Positions 7,857 through 18,998 of a stretch of 64,000 bases of DNA are shown here, one piece after another (the first letter of the stretch is position 1; every line of letters starts with the position of its first letter). A program made the position numbers and the translations under genes. The notes below the pieces were generated by a model. It did not search any database. It saw only the letters and a program-made list of their open reading frames with translations, and had not been told where the DNA came from. The stretch is taken from the NCBI GenBank assembly GCA_029433155.1, contig JAQYTT010000001.1:124001-188000 (forward strand), given 5' to 3'. The stretch comes from Lactobacillaceae bacterium L1_55_11. Lineage in GTDB: Bacteria > Bacillota > Bacilli > Lactobacillales > Lactobacillaceae.

Positions 7857-9596
7857 ATGTTTGACCGCCGTTTGTTTGACCTACCAAAAATTAAGGGTAC
7901 CTTGTTTATCCTGATGATCTTGACCGGTATCCAGGCCCTAGCGATTGTGGCCCAGTCCATTTTTTTGGCGGCCGTGATTGTTGACCTGTGGTCGAGGCAC
8001 GCCTTTGCCACGGTTCTGCCCAGTCTGGCTGGTTTTGCCCTGGCCTTCATGCTGCGTCAGCTCCTGGTCGTCTTTAAAAACACCTTGATGTCCCACTTTG
8101 CCGGTAAGGCCGTCGAGAACTTCCGGGTCCAGCTGCTGGAAAAGTACGCCGCGATGGGAGCTCCCCTGATTACCAAGTACGGGACTGGTCACGCGGTGAC
8201 CTCCCTGGTAGCCGGCTTGGACAATACCAAGAACTATTTCCAGCTCCTCTTGATTAAGATGTTTGATCTGAGCATTATTCCTTGGATTGTCCTGATTGCG
8301 ATTACCTACTTTAACTGGATTCAGGGTCTCTTCCTGCTCTTAATTTTCCCAGTAATTATTATCTTTTTCATTATCTTAGGCCTGGCAGCCCAGAAAAAGG
8401 CTGATGATGAGTATGCCAATTTCAAGAACTTGAACAACCGCTTTGTCGATGGGCTGCGGGGTCTGCCAACTTTGAAACAGTTGGGCCTGGCCAATGCCTA
8501 CGGTCGTGAAATTTATACGATTTCAGAAGACTACCGTAAGACCACGATGCGGACCCTGCGGATTGCCATTACCTCGACTTTTGCCCTGGACTTCTTTACG
8601 ACCCTGTCGATTGCGGTCTTGGCAGTCTTCTTGGGCTTGGACCTGCTCAATGGTAAAACGATTCTGTTCCCAGCCCTTTCCATTCTGGTGCTGGCACCGG
8701 AGTATTTCTTGCCCCTGCGTAACTTTGCCGATGACTACCATGCGACCCTGGATGGTAAGAACGCCCTGACGGATGTGATGGCGGTCTTAAACCGGCCGGA
8801 ACCGACTGACACCAAGCTGCTAAACTTGGATACCTGGCGTTCAGATAGTCAGTTAACCCTGAAGGACTTGGACTTTTACTATGAGGATGAGGACCAGCCC
8901 ACCCTGGCTGATATTAGTTTTCAGGTAGCAGGGTATCAGCGGGTGGCCATTGTCGGCGAGAGTGGTTCGGGTAAGTCAACCTTGCTGAACTTGCTCGCAG
9001 GCTTTTTGATGCCAAACGATGATGAAGTCATTGCGGTTAACCAGGAGATTTTGCCCCATCTTGACCAAGAAGACTGGCAAAAGCAGTACTTCTACATGCC
9101 CCAGTCACCCTATCTTTTCCATGACACCCTTCGTAATAACCTGGTCTTCTATACGCCCGGGGTTGATGACGACGTCTTGAAAGAGGCCATCCAACAGGCC
9201 GGTCTTAAGGACCTAGTGGATAGCCTGCCAGATGGTTTGGATACCGTGGTCGGTGAGGGTGGTCGTCAGCTGTCTGGCGGTCAGTCTCAGCGGGTGGCCT
9301 TGGCTCGGATGCTGCTAGATCCTAGTCGGCGGGTCTTACTCTTTGATGAGCCGACTGCTCACTTAGACATTGAAACTGAGCTGGACTTGAAGAAAAGTAT
9401 GGCACCGGTCTTTGACCAGCACCTGGTCTTCTTTGCTACTCACCGCCTGCACTGGTTAAACCAGATGGACTATGTCCTGGTACTTCGCCATGGCCACCTA
9501 GTCGAGCAGGGAAAGCCGGCTGAGCTTCTCGCTAAGCCGGATAGCCAGCTCAATAGTTTGCGCAGTGAACTACAACAAGGATTGATTCATGAATGA
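7857..9596 (+). CDS. cydD: Thiol reductant ABC exporter, CydD-family subunit
   Basis: A 579-residue half-transporter: an N-terminal six-helix membrane domain and a C-terminal ATPase with Walker A GESGSGKST (about 367-375), signature LSGGQ (about 472-476), Walker B VLLFDEPTAHLD and the FATHR H-loop. The CydDC heterodimer exports glutathione/cysteine (or moves heme in other models) and is required to assemble cytochrome bd. In Gram-positive cydABCD operons this first ABC gene is often called cydC although it belongs to the CydD family. Its last eight bases overlap the next gene, so the subunits are translationally coupled. Confidence 0.93.
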   Translation: MFDRRLFDLPKIKGTLFILMILTGIQALAIVAQSIFLAAVIVDLWSRHAFATVLPSLAGFALAFMLRQLLVVFKNTLMSHFAGKAVENFRVQLLEKYAAMGAPLITKYGTGHAVTSLVAGLDNTKNYFQLLLIKMFDLSIIPWIVLIAITYFNWIQGLFLLLIFPVIIIFFIILGLAAQKKADDEYANFKNLNNRFVDGLRGLPTLKQLGLANAYGREIYTISEDYRKTTMRTLRIAITSTFALDFFTTLSIAVLAVFLGLDLLNGKTILFPALSILVLAPEYFLPLRNFADDYHATLDGKNALTDVMAVLNRPEPTDTKLLNLDTWRSDSQLTLKDLDFYYEDEDQPTLADISFQVAGYQRVAIVGESGSGKSTLLNLLAGFLMPNDDEVIAVNQEILPHLDQEDWQKQYFYMPQSPYLFHDTLRNNLVFYTPGVDDDVLKEAIQQAGLKDLVDSLPDGLDTVVGEGGRQLSGGQSQRVALARMLLDPSRRVLLFDEPTAHLDIETELDLKKSMAPVFDQHLVFFATHRLHWLNQMDYVLVLRHGHLVEQGKPAELLAKPDSQLNSLRSELQQGLIHE

Positions 9597-11319
9597 ATTT
9601 AAGAAAATGTGGCGGCATGACCGCTGGGTCCTCCCTTTTTTGCGTGAGCAAAAGGGTGGGGTCATCGGGTCAGTCCTGCTTAGTTTTGGGACCATTTTTG
9701 CCGCAGCAGCCCTGATGTTTGTCTCCGGCTTCCTGATTTCCCGGGCGGCGCAGCGGCCCAGTAATATCTTGTTAATCTACGTACCAATCGTGCTCACCCG
9801 TGGTTTTGGGATTGCCCGGCCTGTCTTTCGTTACGTGGAACGGTTGGTTTCCCATAACTGGGTGCTGAGGATTGTTTCCCTGGCCCGGCAGCGGCTCTAT
9901 CAGAGCGCAGCCAGCACGGCCAGCAGCATCCGCAGCCGTCTCCAGACTGGTCAGGTGCTCAGTCTCTTAGCGGATGACTTAGACCAGTTACAAAACCTTT
10001 ACCTGCGGACCCTCTTCCCGATTGGGGCCGGGATTATGCTTTATCTGGGCAGTAGTATTGGGATTGGGGTGTTAAACTGGCACTTCATGCTGGTTTGGAT
10101 CCTAGTACTGGCCTTTATCTTGATTCTGGTACCGATTTTTAGCTTCAAGATGAACCGGGCCAAGGTTCAGGACCAAAAGGAACTGCAAAGTCAGCTCTAT
10201 ACTGAGGCGACTGATGCGATTCTGGGTATGCAGGACTGGGTCCTGTCTGGCCGTCAGGCTGACTTAGTTAAGGAGCAGGGCCGAGTAATGACGGCCTTGG
10301 CTGGGGTCAAGTACAAGGCGATGCGTTTTGGTTGGTGGCGTGATTTCACCATCCAGGGGGCAACGGTAATCTTGATGGTCCTCGTGCTCATCTGGTCTGA
10401 TCAGCAATTTAAGACGGATTTTATCGCGATTAACTATATCGCCGCCTTCACCCTGGCCATTATTCCCCTGGTGGACACCTTCTTGAGCGTTAACCAGGGG
10501 GTCGGGGAGGCCTCCTTCTACGAGGACAGTATTACCCGCCTCAATGACCTGCCACCGGTTAAGCCAGCTGAATCAGCGATTAAGCTGCCAACTGACTCAA
10601 CCATTCACTTTGACCAGGTGTCCTTTGCCTATCCCGGTGATGATAAAACCGTCATTAAGGACCTGTCCTTTGCGGTGCAGCCGGGTGAAAAGCTGGCCCT
10701 GTTAGGCCGTTCTGGCGCCGGTAAGACCACGATTTTAAAGTTATTAGCCGGGGATGTGGTTCCAAGTTCGGGTCAGGTGACCATTGGGGACGTAGCCCCT
10801 AGTGACTTAAATGACCAGCTTTCAGAAGTGGTCTCGGTCCTTGACCAGCACACCTACCTTTTTGATACGACCATTTTGAACAATATTCGCATGGGCAATG
10901 TGAAGGCCACTGATGAACAGGTCAAAACCGCTGTTAAGCAGGCCGGTCTAGCCGACCTGATTGAAAGCCTTCCTGATGGTTACCAAACGATGATGTTAGA
11001 AGCCGGGCAGCGGTTTTCTGGTGGGGAGCGACAGCGGGTCGCCTTAGCCCGCGTCCTCTTGCAGGATGCACCAATTGTTGTCCTAGATGAACCGACGGTC
11101 AGTTTGGATCCGAAGACCGAGTATGAGGTCCTAAACCAAATGTTTTCGGCCCTGGCTGACCGGACGATTGTTTGGGTGACCCACCACTTAACCGGGATTA
11201 ACCGGGTTGATCAGATTGCCTTTTTGAAGGGCGGACACTTTGAGCTAACCGGAACGCCGACCGAACTTTACCAGGACAGTCCTTATTTCCGGGAGTTACT
11301 AGCCCTAGATCAGTTTTAA
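9589..11319 (+). CDS. cydC: Thiol reductant ABC exporter, CydC-family subunit
   Basis: A 576-residue second half of the CydDC exporter. The membrane domain begins after a short basic N-terminus (RREQ-like HDRWVLPFLREQKGG). The ATPase has GRSGAGKTT at 373-381, signature FSGGERQRVALARVL, Walker B IVVLDEPTVSLD and VTHH. The signature is FSGGE rather than LSGGQ, a tolerated change. It overlaps the upstream subunit by eight bases and its stop overlaps the next gene's ATG by one base, so the glucosaminidase is probably co-transcribed. Confidence 0.93.
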   Translation: MNEFKKMWRHDRWVLPFLREQKGGVIGSVLLSFGTIFAAAALMFVSGFLISRAAQRPSNILLIYVPIVLTRGFGIARPVFRYVERLVSHNWVLRIVSLARQRLYQSAASTASSIRSRLQTGQVLSLLADDLDQLQNLYLRTLFPIGAGIMLYLGSSIGIGVLNWHFMLVWILVLAFILILVPIFSFKMNRAKVQDQKELQSQLYTEATDAILGMQDWVLSGRQADLVKEQGRVMTALAGVKYKAMRFGWWRDFTIQGATVILMVLVLIWSDQQFKTDFIAINYIAAFTLAIIPLVDTFLSVNQGVGEASFYEDSITRLNDLPPVKPAESAIKLPTDSTIHFDQVSFAYPGDDKTVIKDLSFAVQPGEKLALLGRSGAGKTTILKLLAGDVVPSSGQVTIGDVAPSDLNDQLSEVVSVLDQHTYLFDTTILNNIRMGNVKATDEQVKTAVKQAGLADLIESLPDGYQTMMLEAGQRFSGGERQRVALARVLLQDAPIVVLDEPTVSLDPKTEYEVLNQMFSALADRTIVWVTHHLTGINRVDQIAFLKGGHFELTGTPTELYQDSPYFRELLALDQF

Positions 11320-11939
11320 TGCCTAAACGAAAAATCTTTACTATTCGAAAAAATAAGCTAGACCGGCGCAATCTCTGGTTGGCCCTGGGTATCCTAGCCT
11401 TTGTCCTGGTTGCGGTCGTTCGTGGCCAGCAAGACAGCCAGTTCAAGCCCCTGGCAGGGGACAACCCCCAGGCCAAGCGGGCCTGGATTAAGCAGTTAGT
11501 GCCGACCGCTCAGAATTTGCAGTTGCAAACCGGGGTCCTGCCATCAATTAGTATCGGCCAGGCTATCTTGGAATCGGACTGGGGCCAAAGTGACCTCGCC
11601 AGTCGCTACCATAACCTCTACGGGGTTAAAGCCAGTGCTGCGACCCCCAGCGTGGTCCTGCCGACCCAGGAATTTCAAAATGATCGCTGGGTGACGGTTG
11701 ATGCCCGCTTTGCGGTTTATCCAAACTGGGCGGCTAGTATGGGCGCCCATGCCCGCTTGCTGGCCCATGGGACCACCTGGAACAGTCAGCAGTACCAGCA
11801 CGTGATGGCGGCCCATGATTACCAGGAAGCGGCTCAGGCCCTGGTCAAGGATGGTTATGCCACCGACCCGACCTATGCCAACAAGTTAATTGAGGTGATT
11901 ACCTACTGGCAGTTAGACCAGCATGATTTACCCAAGTAA
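11319..11939 (+). CDS. Membrane-anchored N-acetylglucosaminidase (GH73)
   Basis: A 206-residue protein with a basic N-terminus, one hydrophobic segment (residues about 20-35, LWLALGILAFVLVAVV) acting as anchor or uncleaved signal, and a mannosyl-glycoprotein endo-beta-N-acetylglucosaminidase (GH73/FlgJ-like) domain. The catalytic Glu lies in SIGQAILESDWGQS, followed by the typical YHNLYGVKA and FAVYPNWAASMGAH segments. It should cleave peptidoglycan glycan strands outside the membrane. No separate cell-wall-binding repeats are present. The start overlaps the cydC stop, an unusual pairing of a wall hydrolase with the cyd operon. Confidence 0.88.
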   Translation: MPKRKIFTIRKNKLDRRNLWLALGILAFVLVAVVRGQQDSQFKPLAGDNPQAKRAWIKQLVPTAQNLQLQTGVLPSISIGQAILESDWGQSDLASRYHNLYGVKASAATPSVVLPTQEFQNDRWVTVDARFAVYPNWAASMGAHARLLAHGTTWNSQQYQHVMAAHDYQEAAQALVKDGYATDPTYANKLIEVITYWQLDQHDLPK

Positions 11940-11969
11940 AAAAGACCGATTCTCAGGAATCGATCTTTT
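11938..11969 (-). terminator. Terminator of mscL (weakly bidirectional)
   Basis: GACCGATTC (11944-11952) and GAATCGATC (11957-11965) form a stem flanked by A6 and T4. On the minus strand the single imperfect position is a G-U pair; on the plus strand it is a C-A mismatch, so it favours mscL. The mscL stop codon lies in the loop. Confidence 0.8.
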
Positions 11970-12426
11970 GATTTGTATTCTGTTTTTCATCGAGGATTTG
12001 CTGGAGCAGTTTGTTGGTGATTTCCTGCTGTTCTTGCATCCGCTGCATCTGGGCCAGGTAGTAGTTATAACCAAACTTTTCCTCGGGCCGCTCTGCGACC
12101 ACGTTGTTAATAATCTGGATAATGGCAAAGAGGACCAGAGCCACCACAATCAGGGAAATCACTGACTGTAAAAAGGTGCTCAAGGGTGCGGTAATGATTT
12201 GCCACTGGAGGGGGTGTCCCGGCTGGAGCGCGATCCGAATGAAGTGACCAATGCCGGCGAAGAGGCTGATAAAGGTTTTGACAAAGTCAAAGAAGTTAGC
12301 CCCAATGACAACTCCGACGGCGGTTGCTAGGAAGTTACGGCCGAGGAAAAACTGCCGGAATTCCATGTAAGTGTTGTGTGAACGTTTGTTGAAATCGTCC
12401 ACAATTTTGGGATGTTTCTTGGCCAC
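11953..12426 (-). CDS. mscL: Large-conductance mechanosensitive channel, MscL family
   Basis: A 157-residue membrane protein that acts as an emergency valve against hypo-osmotic shock. After a 20-residue basic lead it shows the MscL first helix (EFRQFFLGRNFLATAVGVVIGANFFDFVKT), a periplasmic loop, a second helix (SVISLIVVALVLFAIIQIINN) and a charged, Gln/Glu-rich coiled-coil C-terminus. The N-terminal extension and long C-terminal helix make it longer than the usual 125-135 residues. GTG start at 12426 follows AGGAGGT. It runs convergently to the cyd group. Confidence 0.85.
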   Translation of the reverse strand: MAKKHPKIVDDFNKRSHNTYMEFRQFFLGRNFLATAVGVVIGANFFDFVKTFISLFAGIGHFIRIALQPGHPLQWQIITAPLSTFLQSVISLIVVALVLFAIIQIINNVVAERPEEKFGYNYYLAQMQRMQEQQEITNKLLQQILDEKQNTNQKIDS

Positions 12427-12449
12427 GATTTACCTCCTATTGGCTTAAA

Positions 12450-12477
12450 TTTATAGTGAAAATAATAGCAGCTTCAA
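12450..12477 (-). promoter_or_regulatory. Promoter of mscL
   Basis: On the minus strand TTGAAG (12477-12472) and TATAAA (12455-12450) are separated by 16 bases, followed by the AGGAGG ribosome-binding site of mscL. Confidence 0.6.
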
Positions 12478-12590
12478 CCCAGGTCGTCAATGCTTTTTAG
12501 GGCCTCAAACCGGGATGATGCAAACTGGTGTTCGGCCCCAGATATGATAAAATAGGGGCAGCAAATTTTTAGTTGAGGAAGTTGATAACG

Positions 12591-14822
12591 TTGGCATCAC
12601 TAACCGCAGGAATGAATGATAAGCAGGCCGAGGCCGTCGCCACTACCGAGGGACCGCTCTTGATTATGGCTGGTGCTGGCTCAGGTAAGACCAGGGTTTT
12701 GACCCACCGGGTGGCCCACCTAATTGAAGACATGGACGTGGCCCCTTGGCGAATTCTGGCCATTACCTTTACCAACAAGGCGGCCCGTGAAATGCGGGAA
12801 CGAATCGGTCAATTAGTTGATCCCGAAATCGCCCAAAATATTTGGGTGTCTACTTTCCACGCCCTAGCAGTCCGGATTCTACGACGGGACGGTGAACGGA
12901 TTGGACTGAATCGGAACTTCACGATTATTGATACGAGTGCCCAGCGAATTTTACTTAAGCGGGTCATCAATGACCTGAACTTGGACACCAACCAGTACGA
13001 CCCTCGGACAATCTTAGGCAAGATTTCCAATGCCAAAAACGCCCTGTTAACACCGGACAAGTACGTCCAACAGGCCCAAAACGCTTACGAAGAAACCATC
13101 GGTGAAATTTATCAAAACTACCAGCAGGCCTTAAAACAGGCCCAGAGTGTCGACTTTGATGACCTGATTATGCTCACCATTGACCTCTTTAAGGCCGCGC
13201 CGGATGTTTTGGAACGTTACCAGCAGCAGTTCCGTTACATTCACGTCGATGAGTACCAAGATACCAACGATGCCCAGTACCAGATTGTCCATATGCTGGC
13301 CGAAGGCTTCCGCAACCTGGCCGTGGTTGGGGATGCCGACCAGTCGATTTACGGCTGGCGCGGTGCCAACATGAATAATATCCTGAACTTTGAAAAGGAT
13401 TACCCGGATGCTCAGACGGTCATGCTGGAGCAAAACTACCGTTCGACCCAGTCCATCCTCAGTGCGGCCAACGATGTGATTGCCCACAACCAGGAGCGGG
13501 TGCCCAAGACGCTTTGGACCGAGAACGGCAGTGGGGACAAGATTAACTACTATCGGGCCCAGACCGAGCACGATGAGGCCAACTATGTCCTCTCGCAGGT
13601 GCAAAAGTTGCGCAAGGATGAAAAGCGGCCCTACAGTGACTTCGCGGTCCTGTATCGGACCAATGCCCAGTCCCGTAACATTGAAGAGGCGCTGATTAAG
13701 GCCAACATGCCCTATACCATTGTCGGTGGCCACAAGTTCTACGAGCGGCGGGAAATCCTAGACATTATGGCCTACCTGAGCCTAGTGGCTAACCTGGATA
13801 ACGACGCGGCCTTCGAGCGGATTGTCAACGTGCCTAAGCGTAGTATCGGGACCACGACGATGAACCACCTCCACCAGTTTGCCCAACGAATGGGGATGTC
13901 TTACATGCAGGCCATTGACCAGATTGAACTGGCCCCAGAAATTCGGCCGGCAGCGGCTTCTAAGCTCTTGAAGTTCGCTGAAATGATTCGTCACCTCCAC
14001 CAGCAGGCCGAGTTTTTAAACGTGACCGAACTGACTGAATTAGTCATGGAACAGTCTGGCTACCGCAAGGAACTGTCCAGTAAGAGTGACCCTGAGAGCC
14101 AGGGGCGCCTAGAAAACTTGGACGAATTCCTATCGGTCACTAAGGAATTTGATGACCGTTACGACGCCGATAGTGACGATGCGGTTGATCCGCTAACTGA
14201 CTTTCTCGGTTCGACGGCTTTGATGAGTGACCTGGATAACTTTGAAGAAGGTGATGGGGCCATTACCCTGATGACCCTACACGCCGCCAAGGGTCTGGAA
14301 TTCCCGGTGGTCTTTTTGATGGGCCTAGAAGAAGGGATTTTCCCACTGGGGCGGGCCAGTCAGGATGAGGACCAGCTTGAAGAGGAACGGCGCCTGGCCT
14401 ACGTCGGCATCACCCGGGCCATGCAAAAGCTCTACCTAACCAATGCCTACAGCCGCTTGCTCTATGGTCGAACGCAGAGCAACCAACCTTCGCGTTTCAT
14501 CGATGAGATTAGTCCCGAGCATCTCAACACCGAATATAGTAGCAACCAGGACGTTAACCTGGCCTCCCGTCGTTTCCAGCAGGCCACGGCGACGACCTTC
14601 CAGGCCAAGGCCAGTCCGGTTCAAAAGCAGGCCGCTAGTACAACTGGCGCTGAGAAGGTCAGCTGGCAGGTCGGTGACAAGGTGACCCACAAGAAGTGGG
14701 GGATTGGGACCGTGGTGGCCGTCTCTGGCGGCGCCGATGACCAGGAGCTCAAGGTGGCCTTTCCAGATGATGGCATTAAGCAGCTGCTGGCTGCCTTTGC
14801 GCCAATTCAACGGGTGGATTAA
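12591..14822 (+). CDS. pcrA: ATP-dependent DNA helicase PcrA/UvrD
   Basis: A superfamily 1A 3'-5' helicase for repair, plasmid replication and transcription-conflict resolution. Motifs in order are AGAGSGKT (27-34), TFTNKAAREM, VDEYQDTNDAQY, VVGDADQSIYGWRGA, LEQNYRS, TLHAAKGLEFPVVFL and VGITRAMQKLYL. A C-terminal KOW/Tudor-like domain (VGDKVTHKKWGIGTVV) ends the protein. I chose TTG 12591 because GAGGAAG at 12575-12581 is correctly spaced for it and the product then starts MASLTAGMNDKQAEAV as in relatives; a further TTG at 12573 would destroy that spacing. I see no cysteine in 743 residues. First gene of pcrA-ligA-camS. Confidence 0.95.
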   Translation: MASLTAGMNDKQAEAVATTEGPLLIMAGAGSGKTRVLTHRVAHLIEDMDVAPWRILAITFTNKAAREMRERIGQLVDPEIAQNIWVSTFHALAVRILRRDGERIGLNRNFTIIDTSAQRILLKRVINDLNLDTNQYDPRTILGKISNAKNALLTPDKYVQQAQNAYEETIGEIYQNYQQALKQAQSVDFDDLIMLTIDLFKAAPDVLERYQQQFRYIHVDEYQDTNDAQYQIVHMLAEGFRNLAVVGDADQSIYGWRGANMNNILNFEKDYPDAQTVMLEQNYRSTQSILSAANDVIAHNQERVPKTLWTENGSGDKINYYRAQTEHDEANYVLSQVQKLRKDEKRPYSDFAVLYRTNAQSRNIEEALIKANMPYTIVGGHKFYERREILDIMAYLSLVANLDNDAAFERIVNVPKRSIGTTTMNHLHQFAQRMGMSYMQAIDQIELAPEIRPAAASKLLKFAEMIRHLHQQAEFLNVTELTELVMEQSGYRKELSSKSDPESQGRLENLDEFLSVTKEFDDRYDADSDDAVDPLTDFLGSTALMSDLDNFEEGDGAITLMTLHAAKGLEFPVVFLMGLEEGIFPLGRASQDEDQLEEERRLAYVGITRAMQKLYLTNAYSRLLYGRTQSNQPSRFIDEISPEHLNTEYSSNQDVNLASRRFQQATATTFQAKASPVQKQAASTTGAEKVSWQVGDKVTHKKWGIGTVVAVSGGADDQELKVAFPDDGIKQLLAAFAPIQRVD

Positions 14823-14834
14823 GTAGCTGACTAA

Positions 14835-16889
<2,055 letters not shown>

Positions 16890-16903
16890 CTAAGAGGAAA
16901 ACC

Positions 16904-18052
16904 ATGGTTAAGTTTTTGAAAAAAATTAGCGTGCGCGGCTATATCATTATTGCCGTTGTCCTGGGCATTTTAGCGGTCTTAGCCCTCTACTTCTTAAACG
17001 CTAATCAGGTTGGACCCAGCACTCAGAAAAAGAGTGGCGTCCAGCTGACCCAAAATTCACCAGGCCAGTATCAAACCGTGATTAAAAACGGCCGCTACTT
17101 AGTCAGTGCGGCCCGGGGAATTACGGCCACGTCTGAGCCCAACAACTTGGATGTTAAGCAGTTCGAATCATCCCTGCTAGACCTGTCAAAGTCCCACTTT
17201 AAGACCAGCCGTTATATTTTCCAGGAGGGACAGTACCTGTCGGCTGACAAGGTGTCTGATTTGCTAGCCCGGCAAGACAAGGATCATGAGGACGGTTTGA
17301 ACCCGAAGGATAACGGTAAGACTGACAGTTCCCGTGAACCCATCTACGTTCAGACTTTGACTGAACAGGACTTCATGACCAAGGATGGGGACAACCTTAA
17401 ACTAGCCGGCATGGTGGTCGGGGTGGCCATGAACACCCAGGACCAGTACCAAAAAGAGCAGTACGGTACGACCTATAGCCAGAACATTTCTGACGCTGAT
17501 CGGATTGCCTATGGTAAGAAGATTGCCCCTAAGTTGCTCCAGCAAATCCGGGCCACTAGTGGTGTCAGCAAGGATGTGCCGATTGTGATTGCCATGTATG
17601 CCAATGCACCGGCCGACTCCCTGGCACCTGGTAATTTCTACGCCCAGGCCACGAGTAAGGATGGCAACAGCCTGTCATCCTGGTCAACCATCAGCGATAA
17701 GTCGATTGTCCTGCCTAAGGAATCGACTGATACCTCTAAGCTAGGGGACGATGAAAACAACGGCTTTGCCAACTTCAAGAATGACATTGCCAACTTCTTC
17801 CCTAACATTGCTGATGCGACGGCAGTCGCTAATTTCCACAACGATAAGCTATCCAGCATGAACGTGACGGTGACGACCCAGTTTTACAGTCAGACCGAGA
17901 TTGACAGCTTCACCAACTACGTGGCTGCCTCAGCTCTGAAGTTCCTGCCTAATACGGTTCCGGTGCGGATTGTTATCCAGACCGCTAACGAGGTTCAAGC
18001 GATCTTGACCCGCAAGACCGATGACAAGAGCTTTAGCGTCACAACCTTGTAA
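16904..18052 (+). CDS. camS: CamS family protein, without lipobox
   Basis: A 382-residue extracytoplasmic protein of the CamS (sex pheromone biosynthesis) family, usually next to ligA in Bacillota. Recognisable segments are NGRYLVSAARGI, ADRIAYGKKIAPKLLQQIR and the C-terminal VPVRIVIQTANEVQAIL. Relatives are lipoproteins; here the N-terminus is basic plus one hydrophobic helix (residues about 12-31) with no cysteine at all, so it cannot be lipidated and is probably held by the uncleaved helix. The exact role is unknown. It closes the pcrA-ligA-camS operon at a strong terminator. Confidence 0.85.
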   Translation: MVKFLKKISVRGYIIIAVVLGILAVLALYFLNANQVGPSTQKKSGVQLTQNSPGQYQTVIKNGRYLVSAARGITATSEPNNLDVKQFESSLLDLSKSHFKTSRYIFQEGQYLSADKVSDLLARQDKDHEDGLNPKDNGKTDSSREPIYVQTLTEQDFMTKDGDNLKLAGMVVGVAMNTQDQYQKEQYGTTYSQNISDADRIAYGKKIAPKLLQQIRATSGVSKDVPIVIAMYANAPADSLAPGNFYAQATSKDGNSLSSWSTISDKSIVLPKESTDTSKLGDDENNGFANFKNDIANFFPNIADATAVANFHNDKLSSMNVTVTTQFYSQTEIDSFTNYVAASALKFLPNTVPVRIVIQTANEVQAILTRKTDDKSFSVTTL

Positions 18053-18054
18053 AT

Positions 18055-18081
18055 AAAAAACCGACCATTAGGTCGGTTTTT
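18055..18081 (+). terminator. Bidirectional terminator after camS
   Basis: AAAAAACCGACC-ATTA-GGTCGGTTTTTTT is a perfect stem with A and T tracts on either side, serving camS and the convergent membrane protein gene. Confidence 0.9.
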
Positions 18082-18843
18082 TTAGTGGTTGACAATCAGT
18101 AAGGTCAGGGTCAAAAAAGCAATTGAACACAGCGGCTGCCAGGTCGTAAAGTAGCGCTTGTTAAACTGGAAGAGGAAGACTGGTAGGCTGAACAAGGTGG
18201 CCAGCAGGGCGCTGATGTGAAAGCCAAGCTGCACCAGGGCCGCAATCCAATAAACCGCCAGGGTGACCAGACTCAACAACCGCCCACGCGCATTGGGCAA
18301 GAAAAGCGGGGTAAAGAAGAAGAGGAAGGCATAGAGGACCAACCAGGACTGGCCTACAAAGCTATCGGTCAGGTAGTTATTGGCCAGGTAGAAGAGGGAA
18401 ACCGGCACGGCATAGGTCGATAGAACGCTAAAGACGATTAGACCCAGCCCGTTTTTCAGGCGGAGGATGTTTTGTGGTAGTAGAATCAGCAGGGTGCTAA
18501 ACAAGAAGAGCAGGGTGGCAATCTCAAACCGGCTGCGAACCTGGGGGTTGAGCATAACCACCATGCTCAGGGCCCAAAGGACATAGGAGCCCCGACCCTG
18601 GAAGCGGTTTTTAATCAGGAGGGCAACTGAAAGACCGCAGCTGAGACTATAAATTAAGAGGGTCCAAAGTTGCCACTGTTCAGCCCGATTAAAGATATCG
18701 GGATGGGCCAGGGCCTGCTGCCACCAAATTAGGTTAAGGCCTAAGACCATGCCAGCAATGTTTAACCATTTCTTCTGGTTAGCGGATAGGCTAAAGCCCC
18801 GATTATTCATCCTAGTTTGCAAGTGTTGCCCGGTTGCTGGCAT
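18082..18843 (-). CDS. Unrecognised polytopic membrane protein
   Basis: A 253-residue protein I do not recognise. It is almost wholly hydrophobic after a 25-residue polar N-terminus, with about eight predicted membrane helices (for example WLNIAGMVLGLNLIWW, LWTLLIYSLSCGLSVALLI, IATLLFLFSTLLILLP, LVLYAFLFFFTPLFL). Short loops carry Arg/Lys. No transporter or enzyme motif is visible. ATG 18843 has AGGGG seven bases upstream; a second ATG 11 codons in (MNNRGFS) is possible. It is monocistronic, convergent with camS and divergent from metK. Confidence 0.7.
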   Translation of the reverse strand: MPATGQHLQTRMNNRGFSLSANQKKWLNIAGMVLGLNLIWWQQALAHPDIFNRAEQWQLWTLLIYSLSCGLSVALLIKNRFQGRGSYVLWALSMVVMLNPQVRSRFEIATLLFLFSTLLILLPQNILRLKNGLGLIVFSVLSTYAVPVSLFYLANNYLTDSFVGQSWLVLYAFLFFFTPLFLPNARGRLLSLVTLAVYWIAALVQLGFHISALLATLFSLPVFLFQFNKRYFTTWQPLCSIAFLTLTLLIVNH

Positions 18844-18869
18844 GTTTTAAAACCCCTTATTTGAAAAAA

Positions 18870-18898
18870 TTGCTTTTTTCTATTTTATCATGTAAAAT
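18870..18898 (+). promoter_or_regulatory. Promoter of the metK riboswitch transcript
   Basis: TTGCTT (18870-18875) and TAAAAT (18893-18898) with 17-base spacing, about 20 bases before the riboswitch begins. Confidence 0.75.
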
Positions 18899-18918
18899 TA
18901 GCCAATGTAATTAAATAC

Positions 18919-18998
18919 CTATCAAGAGCAGGCGAGTGATACAGCACGATGACCCTGCACCAACCGGCAACTCGCACGGTGGTCCTTCTGTAAGATAG
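18919..18998 (+). promoter_or_regulatory. SAM-I-like (S-box) riboswitch of metK, compact, no P4
   Basis: The 80-nt aptamer folds as P1 CTATC/GATAG (18919-18923 with 18994-18998). P2 is GCAGG/CCTGC with a kink-turn ending GATGA. The P2 loop TACAG (18940-18944) can form a pseudoknot with CTGTA (18988-18992). P3 is CCAACC (18960-18965) with GGTGG (18978-18982), matching the S-box GCAACC/GGTGC core with a compensatory end-pair swap. After the pseudoknot strand the sequence goes straight into P1, so the P4 hairpin of standard S-boxes is missing. The ligand should be S-adenosylmethionine, given metK directly downstream. Assignment rests on manual folding. Confidence 0.75.

Noticed and set aside
13131-13733. 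200-codon minus-strand open frame inside pcrA
   Set aside because: It lies wholly antisense to helicase motifs that are clearly coding, has no ribosome-binding site and shows a translation typical of the complement of GC-rich codons.
17160-17175. tRNA T-loop-like GTTCGAATC
   Set aside because: It lies in the camS coding frame and no cloverleaf arms surround it. I found no tRNA elsewhere in the window.
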